From contig NZ_JALKBZ010000030.1 in the NCBI RefSeq assembly GCF_023227765.1, positions 1 to 33,038 of the forward strand: a stretch of 33,038 bases of DNA, read 5' to 3'. This DNA comes from Fuchsiella alkaliacetigena (GTDB taxonomy: Bacteria > Bacillota > Halanaerobiia > Halobacteroidales > Acetohalobiaceae). Under the pieces are notes generated by a model. It was given only the letters and a program-made list of their open reading frames with translations, was not told the origin of the DNA and did not search any database. This document shows positions 26,279-33,038 of this stretch, piece by piece. The translations under genes were made by a program, and so were the position numbers. Positions within the stretch are counted from its first letter, which is position 1. Each line of letters starts with the position of its first letter.

Positions 26279-26675
26279 TTAAATCAACTCCTTTTCAAGC
26301 CAGTCATTTTAATGCTTGTTGAAAAGAACTACTTTTTATAACTTAATTTTCAAAAATAAAAACCACCCGCTAATTTATCTGTCCAAACCTAAATTCTAAG
26401 AATTAATTCTACATCTTATTATATGGCTGCAGATTAATTTAGTTTTTTATTTTTAAAAACATTATAACATTCAAAATGAAATATTTCAAGTATTTTTTTA
26501 AAAAAAAATAATTTAATTGACATATTGACATATATAATGCATAATATAAGTAGAAAATTTAGAATTCTATTTTTTGATTTTTAAGCTACAATAAGCACTT
26601 AAGTTTTAATAATGGACTCATACGCGCTAATTTAAGCTGAATTTTGGTAATCAGGTACTGGGATTCTATGTTCTA
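26279..26675. other. Intergenic region upstream of reverse-strand gene
   Basis: AT-rich with no coding seen. It holds a small palindrome, AATTCTAAGAATT (26392-26404), poly-A/T tracts near 26492-26515, and a tandem TTGACATA repeat starting at 26517. The end near 26279 contains the leader of the reverse-strand gene. Confidence 0.4.
26517..26545 (+). promoter_or_regulatory. Orphan promoter-like sequence
   Basis: TTGACA (26517-26522), 17 bases, CATAAT (26540-26545), with a second TTGACA at 26525 forming a tandem 8-bp repeat. No forward gene follows for over 1 kb, so it is either a relic promoter of a lost gene or serves an unseen RNA. Confidence 0.25.
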
Positions 26676-26809
26676 TTATTCTTTTAAAGAAGGGTCAGCA
26701 TTATTTAATAATCCAAAGGTAAAGATTTTAAGAATTGTATCAGGCGAAAACTTTCTTTGTCGCTTAATTAAATCAGTGTTTTGGGCAATTTCCATAATCT
26801 TTGTGTGCC
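26676..26809 (-). pseudogene. IS transposase N-terminal fragment
   Basis: On the reverse strand, just inside the end motif, reading begins near ATG 26795 and gives EIAQNTDLIKRQRKFSPDT and TILKIFTFGLLNNADPSLKE before two stops. The pattern of R-x-RK, an aromatic/hydrophobic helix and PSLKE matches the start of IS4-type transposases (family knowledge, by eye). Only about 40 residues survive; the catalytic DDE region is absent. It is a dead fragment. Further reading upstream across the end motif is probably not coding. Confidence 0.55.
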
Positions 26810-26833
26810 TGTGACGCCCCCTATTGATGTTGG
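26810..26833 (-). repeat. Transposon-end-like motif, copy 2
   Basis: On the reverse strand this reads CCAACATCAATAGGGGG followed by CGTCACA. It matches copy 3 (30925-30948, forward) at 22 of 24 positions, so copies 2 and 3 form a long-range inverted repeat about 4.1 kb across. It is attached to the transposase fragment on its left. Confidence 0.55.
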
Positions 26834-27881
26834 ATAAAATGGCATTGATACAGATAAAATAACTTAGCAAATTATAAATCATAATATTCGTCCTCAATTC
26901 GGCAAATAAATTTAAAACTTTGGTTTAGTTGGTTTTAGAAGCAACTTTAATCAATATTTGATTAATAATACTCTAAATAAGTTGCTTTCTGAATCCAAGT
27001 TTAAATAAAAAATCTTTATAAGTATAGGAATGAAAATTTACTTAACGATATTATTGAACTGAAATTGATGATAGGTTGTTTTGATACTGCTTTTTTATTA
27101 CTTACAACAGGCATAGATTCAAAGGCTCGAGGGCAGTTTAGGAAAGACTTGGCCGTTCGAATATTTCTGGAACATTTAATGTTTACACGTTATTCCAAGT
27201 CTTCAGCGGGGAGTAGGGAAGAAGATGGGGTAGTATCATAAAAGAACATTAAATAGTATATCTCTAGTTTTAAGTTGGGATATACAAGTTATTCTATGGT
27301 TTAGTTAAAAAGCCTAATTTTTGGTTATAAGGTAAGGCAAGACCTTTTCTTATTATACTAGACAGGTTTTTGATAGAATACTTTTCTGATTAAAGAAATA
27401 TTATTGTTTTTAGTATTATTTGAAATTACTAATCTTCTAGTAATTTAAGTTTAGTAATCTTTTTATATTTTAACTTTAATAAGATAAGCAAAAGTCGATT
27501 TTTGTTATATTTTATCTTATCCTTGAAATTGATACATATAATTTATAAATTTTACCAAGACTTAAGCTTGTGACTTGACAAACCAACGGATATAATGCAA
27601 AAAATAACAATTAAATAGAGTTTTTACTAATTAAATAAGAAATTAGGAAGGATTTTAGATAAAGGAGTTGGAAGTATTAAATAGACTTAAATATCGATAG
27701 GTGTTTTATTGACAGCACTTAAAAATATACTGGAGGTGATACTAAATTATTTGTCGAGTTGAAGTTTATTTTAGGATGATATGTTAAATAAACTAAATAT
27801 TTGTTAAAAGATCAAAGTATATAATAAATTAAGGAGGTGAGAGTTTAACAGGAGTTAGTAGTTACCTGTTAAACGTGATTT
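26834..27881. other. Non-coding or decayed stretch before the DUF3987 gene
   Basis: No convincing gene. It contains a 57-codon reading frame without a ribosome binding site (27068-27241), locally richer in G+C than its surroundings. A 9-bp inverted repeat, AAGACTTGG/CCAAGTCTT (27144-27152, 27195-27203), lies inside that frame. A hairpin, ATAAGATAA/TTATCTTAT, lies at 27479-27520. There is also an orphan GGAGGTGAT at 27732 with no usable frame after it. These look like leftovers of small mobile-element genes. Confidence 0.4.
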
Positions 27882-27884
27882 GTG
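27831..27884 (+). promoter_or_regulatory. Split ribosome binding site with hairpin before DUF3987 start
   Basis: A full Shine-Dalgarno, AAGGAGGTGA (27831-27840), lies 41 bases before the only in-frame early start, GTG 27882. Between them GTTTAACAGG (27843-27852) and CCTGTTAAAC (27865-27874) form a perfect 10-bp stem with a 12-nt loop. Folding it would leave an effective gap of about nine bases, an ideal spacing. As DNA, the same palindrome could be a repressor operator. Confidence 0.5.
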
Positions 27885-29474
27885 AAAAATAATATGGAAA
27901 AGTTTGGATCTGAAAAGTCTCATTGGCCCGATCCACATCCGCTCGACCTTAAAAAATACAATAAAGATATAAATAACCTAGACTCATCTATATTGCCAAA
28001 TTGGTTGCGAGATTTTACTGATAATTTAGCTGAAGCTACGCAAACACCTGTTGGTCTGTCAATCATGTTGTCGTTGTCAGTTTTAAGTACAGCTTTGAGC
28101 AAAAAAGCAGTAATCAAGGTCAAACAGGGCTGGAGAGAACCGCTTAATATTTGGACTTGTTCAGTCATGCCGACTGGCAATCGTAAAAGCCCAGTATTTA
28201 ATAAAATGATCCAGCCGATAAAGCAGTACGAAAAAAAATTAAGAGATAAATTTAAGCTTGAAGCTGATGAATCAAAAATCAAAAAAGAAATAGTAAAAGA
28301 AAGGTTTAAAAAGCTTAAAAATCAAGCGATTAATGAAAATGACGAAAATAAAAGAGAGAAATTACTTGATGAAATGAAGAAGTTGCAACAGCAAAAAAAT
28401 GAGATCAACGCAATAAATATACCAACTTTGTACACTGACGATATAACCACAGAGGCCCTAGCTATTGCCATGAAGAAAAATTATGGTAGATTAGCGCTAC
28501 TAAGTCCAGAAGGTATTGTTTTTCGGCACGCTTCAGGGCTTTACAGCGGTAACATCAATCTTAATAATCTCAAGAAATCTTGGACAGGAGACGAGAGTAT
28601 AAATGTAAACCGAGTGACTCGGTCAGAGGTGAGAATAGACAATCCGGCTCTTACCATTGGTATTACAGTGCAACCTAGTGTTATTAATAATTTAAATAAG
28701 GATATATTTAGGCGAGAGGGTTTACTGGGGCGATTTTTATTTTGTTATCCTAACAGTTGGGTTGGCAAGAGAGACCCAATATTTGACACTCCAAATTTGT
28801 ACGAAACAATAAATGAGCGTTATAAAAAAGCTATTAAAATCTTATTAAATAGTAAACCCAAAGAAAAAAAGAATGGGGATTGGATACCACATATAATTAC
28901 ATTTGACGATGATGCAAAGCAAATATTAAACGATTATAGCAAGGAAGTAGAAACTGAATTGAGGGAAGGCGGTAGGTTGTGTGCTATAAGAGACTGGGCA
29001 AATAAACTTATCGGTAATATAATAAGAGTGTCAGGCTTAATGCACTTAGCTAATCAAATCCAATTTAATGAATCAAATCTAAATTGGAGTAAACTTATTG
29101 ATGAAAAAATAGCACTATCTGCTGTTAAATTGGGTAGGCGACTGATTAATCACACATTAAAAACTTTTGATTTGTTAGACAAAGCTGAAGACTATGATTT
29201 AGCTAAATATATACTAGATAAAATTACCAAAGGTAAAGCAATGGAATCATCAGGAGATTTGATAGATAGATTTGGCAAAGAGCGACTAGATAAATCAATA
29301 CTCTATAAACTCACAAGGAAGAAAAAGGAAATAACAGATCCCGATGCTTTAAATAGACCATTAGATTTATTGACAAACTTAAATTATATCAAATTAATAA
29401 AAGAATCTAATCAAGGTAAAGGACGACCACCAAGTCCCAAAATAGTGGTAAATCCTAAATATAAAAGATTTTAA
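27882..29474 (+). CDS. DUF3987/YfjI-type phage- or plasmid-like protein
   Basis: This is a member of the DUF3987 (YfjI-like) group found on prophages, plasmids and islands, related to primase/helicase-type P-loop ATPases. Visible elements: PNWLRDFTDNLAEATQTP near the N terminus, a P-loop-like MPTGNRKSP (T98-P104), a Lys/Glu coiled-coil insert (~115-170), LYTDDITTEALA, then ALTIGITVQPSVI and REGLLGRFLFCYP. The C-terminal part is a helical or winged-helix-like region ending near GKGRPPSPKIVVN. About 530 aa is within the family range. GTG 27882 is the annotated start; ATG 27894 is the alternative. It is probably a replication accessory protein of a decayed element, consistent with the DnaA-box-like sites downstream. 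Confidence 0.75.
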   Translation: MKNNMEKFGSEKSHWPDPHPLDLKKYNKDINNLDSSILPNWLRDFTDNLAEATQTPVGLSIMLSLSVLSTALSKKAVIKVKQGWREPLNIWTCSVMPTGNRKSPVFNKMIQPIKQYEKKLRDKFKLEADESKIKKEIVKERFKKLKNQAINENDENKREKLLDEMKKLQQQKNEINAINIPTLYTDDITTEALAIAMKKNYGRLALLSPEGIVFRHASGLYSGNINLNNLKKSWTGDESINVNRVTRSEVRIDNPALTIGITVQPSVINNLNKDIFRREGLLGRFLFCYPNSWVGKRDPIFDTPNLYETINERYKKAIKILLNSKPKEKKNGDWIPHIITFDDDAKQILNDYSKEVETELREGGRLCAIRDWANKLIGNIIRVSGLMHLANQIQFNESNLNWSKLIDEKIALSAVKLGRRLINHTLKTFDLLDKAEDYDLAKYILDKITKGKAMESSGDLIDRFGKERLDKSILYKLTRKKKEITDPDALNRPLDLLTNLNYIKLIKESNQGKGRPPSPKIVVNPKYKRF

Positions 29475-29593
29475 TAAACCAACGTATGTTTTACTATTTT
29501 TTAGGGTTGTCATTGTATCTAAAAAACATCAGAATAAGTAATTAAAGGGCTTTTTAATTACTCTTAAACTCATAAGTATATTTGAATGTATAT

Positions 29594-29919
29594 AGTGGAT
29601 AAAATGCCTACTGTAAAGCAAAAGAATTTTAATAAGTAGAATTTTTATTTTAGTACTTTGTTTTCTTATAAGTGAACTTTTAATTCTTACAATCAATCAT
29701 CATTAAAATCATCATAGATAAATGTGGGATGTATTATTATAATTAACTAACTTTTACAGCTGATGAGTAGATTTGATCCTTTTAACTAAAACTTCTATAT
29801 AACTTAAAGGTCAAAACAACATTTAAGGGATAAAAAACAAAAGTAAATTATGTCATATTGGAAAGCTTAGTCTAAGATGGTCACTATAAATCATAAGGCA
29901 TTTTATCCACTTTATCCAC
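29594..29919. repeat. 16-bp inverted repeat with three DnaA-box-like sites
   Basis: AGTGGATAAAATGCCT (29594-29609) and AGGCATTTTATCCACT (29896-29911) are perfect reverse complements 286 bases apart. The right copy continues into a tandem 9-mer: TTTATCCAC at 29902-29910 and again at 29911-29919. This gives three TTATCCACT sites, each one base off the DnaA box TTATCCACA. They could be origin or iteron elements of a small replicon or integrative element. Confidence 0.5.
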
Positions 29920-30139
29920 TAAATTAATAACCTGAGGTGGATTGCAGTAAAAAAGAAGGTCTAACAAATCTGATTGAATATCATTGGAATAATCAAAAAC
30001 CTACAGCTCAAAAAGTACTTATAAGCTTATAAAACATATTAGTAATAATGCTTTTGTATACTATTTTTGATTAGGAATATAAATAAGTTAAGTAAGATGA
30101 TCAATGTTGTTGTCCTAAAATCCAAAATGCCAACATGAA

Positions 30140-30173
30140 TAAATGTAACTCAATACAGATTGAGTTACATTTA
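30140..30173. repeat. Perfect 15-bp hairpin upstream of recombinase
   Basis: TAAATGTAACTCAAT (30140-30154) and ATTGAGTTACATTTA (30159-30173) pair perfectly around a 4-base loop, ACAG. No T tract follows, so a terminator is unlikely. It lies 136 bases before the recombinase ATG and shares AATGTAAC with 30242-30249. It may be a recombinase or regulator binding site, or a cruciform. Confidence 0.6.
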
Positions 30174-30241
30174 AGCAAGGTGGCTTAAAACCTTATTACA
30201 ATAGGGATTATAGGAGTTTTATCTTTTTTTATTTACCAGCG

Positions 30242-30289
30242 AATGTAACATAATGTATTGAATCATTACTTAAAATGTATTATAATGTA
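30242..30289 (+). promoter_or_regulatory. Promoter with phased AATGTA repeats for recombinase
   Basis: TTGAAT (30258-30263), 17 bases, TATAAT (30281-30286): a good sigma-A-type promoter, followed by AAGGAGG and ATG 30310. AATGTA occurs at 30242, 30252, 30274 and 30284, two pairs each 10 bp apart with 32 bp between pair starts, so all lie near one DNA face. Two copies overlap or flank the -10. This looks like an operator for autorepression. Confidence 0.6.
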
Positions 30290-30309
30290 TAAGTAAGGAG
30301 GTTTAAAGT

Positions 30310-30855
30310 ATGAAGAAAGTAGAACCTATTAGAGATAAAGATAAGATTGAAGAGATGAAGACTGAGCTTTTAAAACAGAGCTACAGAAACTATATGCTCT
30401 TTGTAATCGGAATTAATACTGGTTTAAGGATAGGAGATATTTTAGAATTAAAAGTGGAGGATGTTAGAAATGAAACTCATATTGAAATTAAAGAACAAAA
30501 GACAGGTAAGACTAAAACTTTTTTAATTAATTCTAAATTGAAAAGTGATTTAGATAAATATATTAAAAATATGAATGACTGGGAATACTTATTTCAGAGT
30601 CAGAAAGGTGATAATAAACCTATATCTAGAGTTCAAGCTTACAGAGTATTAAAGAAAGGTGCTGATAAAGTAGGACTTAAAAAAATAGGAACACATTCGC
30701 TTCGAAAAACTTTTGGTTATCATCATTATAAATTACATAAAGATGTTGCTTTGCTTCAAGATCTTTTTAATCATTCTGCTCCAAGTATTACTTTAGACTA
30801 TATTGGGATTAACCAAGATATTATGGATAAAACTATTGAAAACTTCTATTTATAA
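30310..30855 (+). CDS. Small tyrosine recombinase (catalytic domain only)
   Basis: This is a site-specific recombinase of the tyrosine integrase family. All catalytic positions appear present: R40 (TGLRIGD), K64 (EQKTGKTK), H129-x-x-R132 (THSLRKTFG), H155 (NHSAPS) and the nucleophile Y164 (LDYIGI). At 181 aa it has only the catalytic domain and lacks the N-terminal SAM-like core-binding domain of phage integrases. It thus resembles the short YoeC-type recombinases of Firmicutes and their plasmids. It has its own promoter and a strong AAGGAGG. It probably resolves or integrates the element that also carried the DUF3987 gene. It seems intact. Confidence 0.88.
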   Translation: MKKVEPIRDKDKIEEMKTELLKQSYRNYMLFVIGINTGLRIGDILELKVEDVRNETHIEIKEQKTGKTKTFLINSKLKSDLDKYIKNMNDWEYLFQSQKGDNKPISRVQAYRVLKKGADKVGLKKIGTHSLRKTFGYHHYKLHKDVALLQDLFNHSAPSITLDYIGINQDIMDKTIENFYL

Positions 30856-31256
30856 AATGAATTTGAAAAAATATGTGTTAGTATTAATCAAACTAAAGTA
30901 TTTAGAATTCAAATAAAGTTTTGCCTAACATCAATTGGGGGCGTCACAGTTTTTTAACTATGAAATATTAACTTTTTTGTTGTTAAATAAAGGATAATAT
31001 TTTATTTTAAAGAAATTAATAACGAAAAGACTTAAAGGATATGAGACCTGTCCTCTGTTTGTTAGACACTACGTTAAGAAGTGCATAATTTATTATAGTC
31101 TATCCAGTAATATCACTGATAGTAGATATCACCTAGTATTTACTATAAATCTATAGCAGATTAAAAATCAGAAATAAAAAGGATATCACTGTTGATAAAA
31201 TAGAATTATTTGAAGTAAGCTGTAACATTAACTAAATCAAAGTGAAAGTTAGATTG
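30856..31256. other. Non-coding region after recombinase
   Basis: Nothing codes here. It contains transposon-end motif copy 3 at 30925-30948, then AT-rich DNA with short repeats of GATATCAC near 31133 and 31182. It probably spans the edge of the mobile remnant. Confidence 0.35.
30925..30948 (+). repeat. Transposon-end-like motif, copy 3
   Basis: CTAACATCAATTGGGGG followed by CGTCACA, matching copy 2 on the opposite strand at 22 of 24 positions. No transposase lies beside it. Together, copies 2 and 3 enclose the DUF3987 and recombinase genes in inverted orientation. Confidence 0.55.
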
Positions 31257-31472
31257 ATGAATAAACAAATATTAGATAACAGAAAAAATGATGACGTCAA
31301 GGAATTAAGATAAGAAAACAAGCATTTAAAAAAACAGATTAAAGAGGATAATGATAAATTAAGAAATTATTTTAAATATAACTTAGAGCAGGAGAGAAAA
31401 AAATTAGCTAAGAAAGCAGAGGAATATTGTAGGAACCAACAAAAAAATAGTAAGGAAATGGATAATATATAA
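31257..31472 (+). pseudogene. Small coiled-coil gene broken by one in-frame stop
   Basis: From ATG 31257 the frame reads MNKQILDNRKNDDVKELR, then TAA, then continues in the same frame with ENKHLKKQIKEDNDKLRNY and LEQERKKLAKKAEEY to a TAA at 31470-31472. That is 72 codons with one internal stop. The second half is a plain Lys/Glu coiled coil. There is no strong ribosome binding site. It lies 49 bases before the next small gene and may once have been co-transcribed with it. Family not recognised. Confidence 0.4.
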
Positions 31473-31521
31473 AATTAAAGGTTTGTTAACTTTTTAATAA
31501 TACAGAAGGGATTGAGTATCA

Positions 31522-31806
31522 ATGCAAAAAGATAGAGAAACTTTAGCTAAGAAAGCATTTGAGAGTGAATTATTTTCTTTTGCTCCAGCAGTAACCAAAG
31601 ATGTTGAATGGGCTTTAGCAATAGAAAATGAAGAAGCTAGGCTTGGAGTAAGCATTTTAATTGATTTGCCTGAATTTAATGGGAAAGAATTAGTTTATTT
31701 ATCTGAAGAAGAAATTGAAGAAATTATGCAGGAGAAAATAAAAGAAAATATTGAGATTATTGCTTCTGATCAAGAAATTGTTAATAAAATAAAAGAGAGA
31801 AATTAA
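31522..31806 (+). CDS. Small hypothetical protein (94 aa)
   Basis: A 94-residue acidic protein of unknown family. The middle is fairly ordered in look (LFSFAPAVTKDVEWALAIE, then LGVSILIDLPEFNGKELVYL), followed by a Glu/Lys/Ile helix to the end. Upstream, GAAGGGATTGAG gives a weak but usable ribosome binding site for ATG 31522. It sits between a broken coiled-coil gene and a truncated methyltransferase gene, all on one strand, which may be remains of one restriction-modification cluster. That link is inference. Confidence 0.55.
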   Translation: MQKDRETLAKKAFESELFSFAPAVTKDVEWALAIENEEARLGVSILIDLPEFNGKELVYLSEEEIEEIMQEKIKENIEIIASDQEIVNKIKERN

Positions 31807-31994
31807 AAGTAGAAATTATGTAGACTTAGTTATTTAAAAATGCTGAATTTTCGTCAAGGTAATTAGCTTATAAATTTAGTTCATAAGTTGATTTTAATAT
31901 TTTTCCTAAATTGCAATAATAAATTGAACTAATTTTGAACTTTCTTTATACACTAGGAAAATTATAAGTAGTAATATAGTTTTGATAAAATTGA

Positions 31995-32026
31995 AAATAG
32001 CTTGCTAAAAAGCATAAACTATTTTT
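31995..32026 (+). terminator. Weak intrinsic terminator candidate
   Basis: AAATAG (31995-32000) pairs with CTATTT (32019-32024), with an inner TTGCT/AGCA stem and a run of T at the end. The stem is AT-rich and interrupted, so efficiency would be modest. It would separate the 31522 gene from the methyltransferase fragment. Confidence 0.3.
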
Positions 32027-32098
32027 TAACCTTATTAACTATTTAGAGATTATGATAATTATAGGATGATTAGATTTAAAATAGGAGGCAGGTATTCA

Positions 32099-32968
32099 AT
32101 GACAGATAAAGAGAAATTAAAAAAATTACTTAAAGAGCTATTTAGATCTGATAAAGCTGATTTAGATTTTGGAATTTATAGAATTATGAATCAAAAGAGA
32201 GAAGAGATTGAAAAATTTATTGAAAAAGATTTAGTTAATCATATTGATGGCGAATTGTCAAAACTGGAAAAGCATGATGAAGAAAGATTAAATCAGGAGC
32301 TAGAAAAAGTAAAACAAGAAGCAAAAGAATTGGGGGTTGATTATAAAGAAACTGCTAAATATAAAGAAATTAAGAAAAAAATTAATCAACTTAATTCTTC
32401 AAAACATATAGAAGCAAATATTTATAATGAAATTTATAGATTTTTTAAGCGCTATTATGATAACGGAGACTTTTTATCTAAACGTAGATATTCTAAAGAA
32501 GAAAAATATGCTATACCTTACAATGGTGAAGAAGTTTATCTGCATTGGGCCAATAACGATCAATATTATGTGAAGACTAATGAAGAATTTAGTAACTATT
32601 CCTTTGATAAGAACGGTATTAAAGTTAATTTTGAAATTAAAGAGGCCCAAGAGGATAAGAATAATAATAAATCTGATGAAGATAGATATTTTGTTTTGAA
32701 AGAAAAAGATTATTTTGATTATGATGAAGAAGATAAGGTATTGAATATTTATTTTGAGTATAGAAGCTTAAGTAAAAGTGAAGAGAAGAAATATAGCAAT
32801 CGTAATACGCAACGAGATATTAGAGAAAAAACTTTCAAGAAACTAGAAAAAGAAATTAAAGATGATACTAGTAACTTGTATGATTTAAATTGGCTAGTTG
32901 ATGATAAAAATAAATCTAAATCCTTATTGGAAACTCATTTATACAAATATACTACTAAAAATCACTAG
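32099..32968 (+). pseudogene. Truncated adenine-specific DNA methyltransferase (N-terminal stub)
   Basis: The 289 residues match by eye the N-terminal region of large (~1,000 aa) site-specific adenine methyltransferases of type III/Mod-like systems. Hallmarks in order: DLDFGIYRIMNQKREEIEKF, FFKRYYDNGDFLSKRRYSK, EKYAIPYNGEEVYLHWANND, QYYVKTNEEFSNY and LETHLYKYTTKN. In intact relatives the last phrase continues into a conserved (T/S)xxFIHKDL block and then the catalytic DPPY-type domain; here it stops after one more residue. The stub therefore has no methylation site and is probably inactive. The break is abrupt, suggesting an insertion or deletion just at 32963-32968. ATG 32099 follows AGGAGG by ten bases and is preferred over ATG 32066. 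Confidence 0.7.
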
Positions 32969-33038
32969 CATTGCATAAAAAATATTTTCATTTGTCAAGG
33001 GTAAATTTTTATTAATTATATATCCCTTAAATGTAAAT
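32969..33038. other. AT-rich tail beyond the methyltransferase break
   Basis: Seventy bases with no coding. The frame of the methyltransferase does not resume in them. This may be the end of an insertion sequence extending beyond the window. Confidence 0.3.

Larger units (their letters stand above)
29475..30309. other. 835-bp non-coding region between DUF3987 gene and recombinase
   Basis: No gene seen. It holds a hairpin, AGTAATTAAA/TTTAATTACT (29537-29546, 29553-29562), DnaA-box-like 9-mers with a 16-bp long-range inverted repeat, a 15-bp perfect hairpin at 30140, and four AATGTA hexamers plus a promoter before the recombinase. The density of ordered sites suggests a replication or recombination control region. 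Confidence 0.5.

Noticed and set aside
27068-27241. 57-codon forward frame of unusual composition
   Set aside because: No ribosome binding site, no recognised family, and it contains an internal inverted repeat. It is noted in the intergenic entry but not called as a gene.
27575-27596. TTGACA followed by TATAAT as a promoter before the DUF3987 gene
   Set aside because: The two boxes are only 10 bases apart, far short of the ~17 needed.
32099-32968. Intact type III Mod methyltransferase
   Set aside because: No DPPY-type or SAM-binding motif is present, and the protein ends before the conserved block preceding the catalytic domain.
1-33038. CRISPR array, tRNA or rRNA genes
   Set aside because: No regularly spaced direct repeats of the right length and no cloverleaf or rRNA-like conserved stretches were seen.

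Overview
The window is low-GC DNA with strong AGGAGG-type ribosome binding sites, frequent TTG/GTG starts and Lys/Glu/Ile/Asn-rich proteins. AddAB and YhaO/YhaN-type repair genes point to a Firmicutes-like bacterium. An anaerobic, possibly halophilic lineage such as Halanaerobiales fits, but that placement is inference. No rRNA, tRNA or CRISPR array was recognised.

Layout. (1) 1-590: debris, comprising a transposon-end motif and a small gene broken by three lesions. (2) 593-3917: mcrB-mcrC, a modification-dependent restriction system whose McrB carries an EVE/PUA-like reader domain. (3) 3982-15248: DNA-end processing genes, namely addB-addA and a yhaO-yhaN-type Mre11/Rad50-like pair with an unusual C-terminal extension. 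(4) 15402-17468: an SF1 helicase whose first ~100 residues look like a RelE/ParE toxin fold; a perfect 12-bp inverted repeat covers its ribosome binding site. (5) 17657-25497: a tight six-gene operon of three different dynamin-like GTPases, a coiled-coil protein and two small helical proteins. This is the best candidate for an undescribed system. (6) 25498-33038: a decayed accessory region with a possible group II intron 3' remnant, an orphan reverse-strand gene, a transposase fragment, a DUF3987/YfjI-type gene, DnaA-box-like sites, a small tyrosine recombinase with a structured upstream region, a broken coiled-coil gene, a small hypothetical gene and the N-terminal stub of a large adenine-methyltransferase-type gene.

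From 246 to 25497 every gene lies on the + strand. McrBC, AddAB, YhaO/N and the helicase all act on DNA ends or foreign DNA. The dynamin operon would act on membranes. Together they look like a defence/repair island with a graveyard of mobile DNA on its right side. A defensive role for the dynamin operon is inferred from position and family, not shown.
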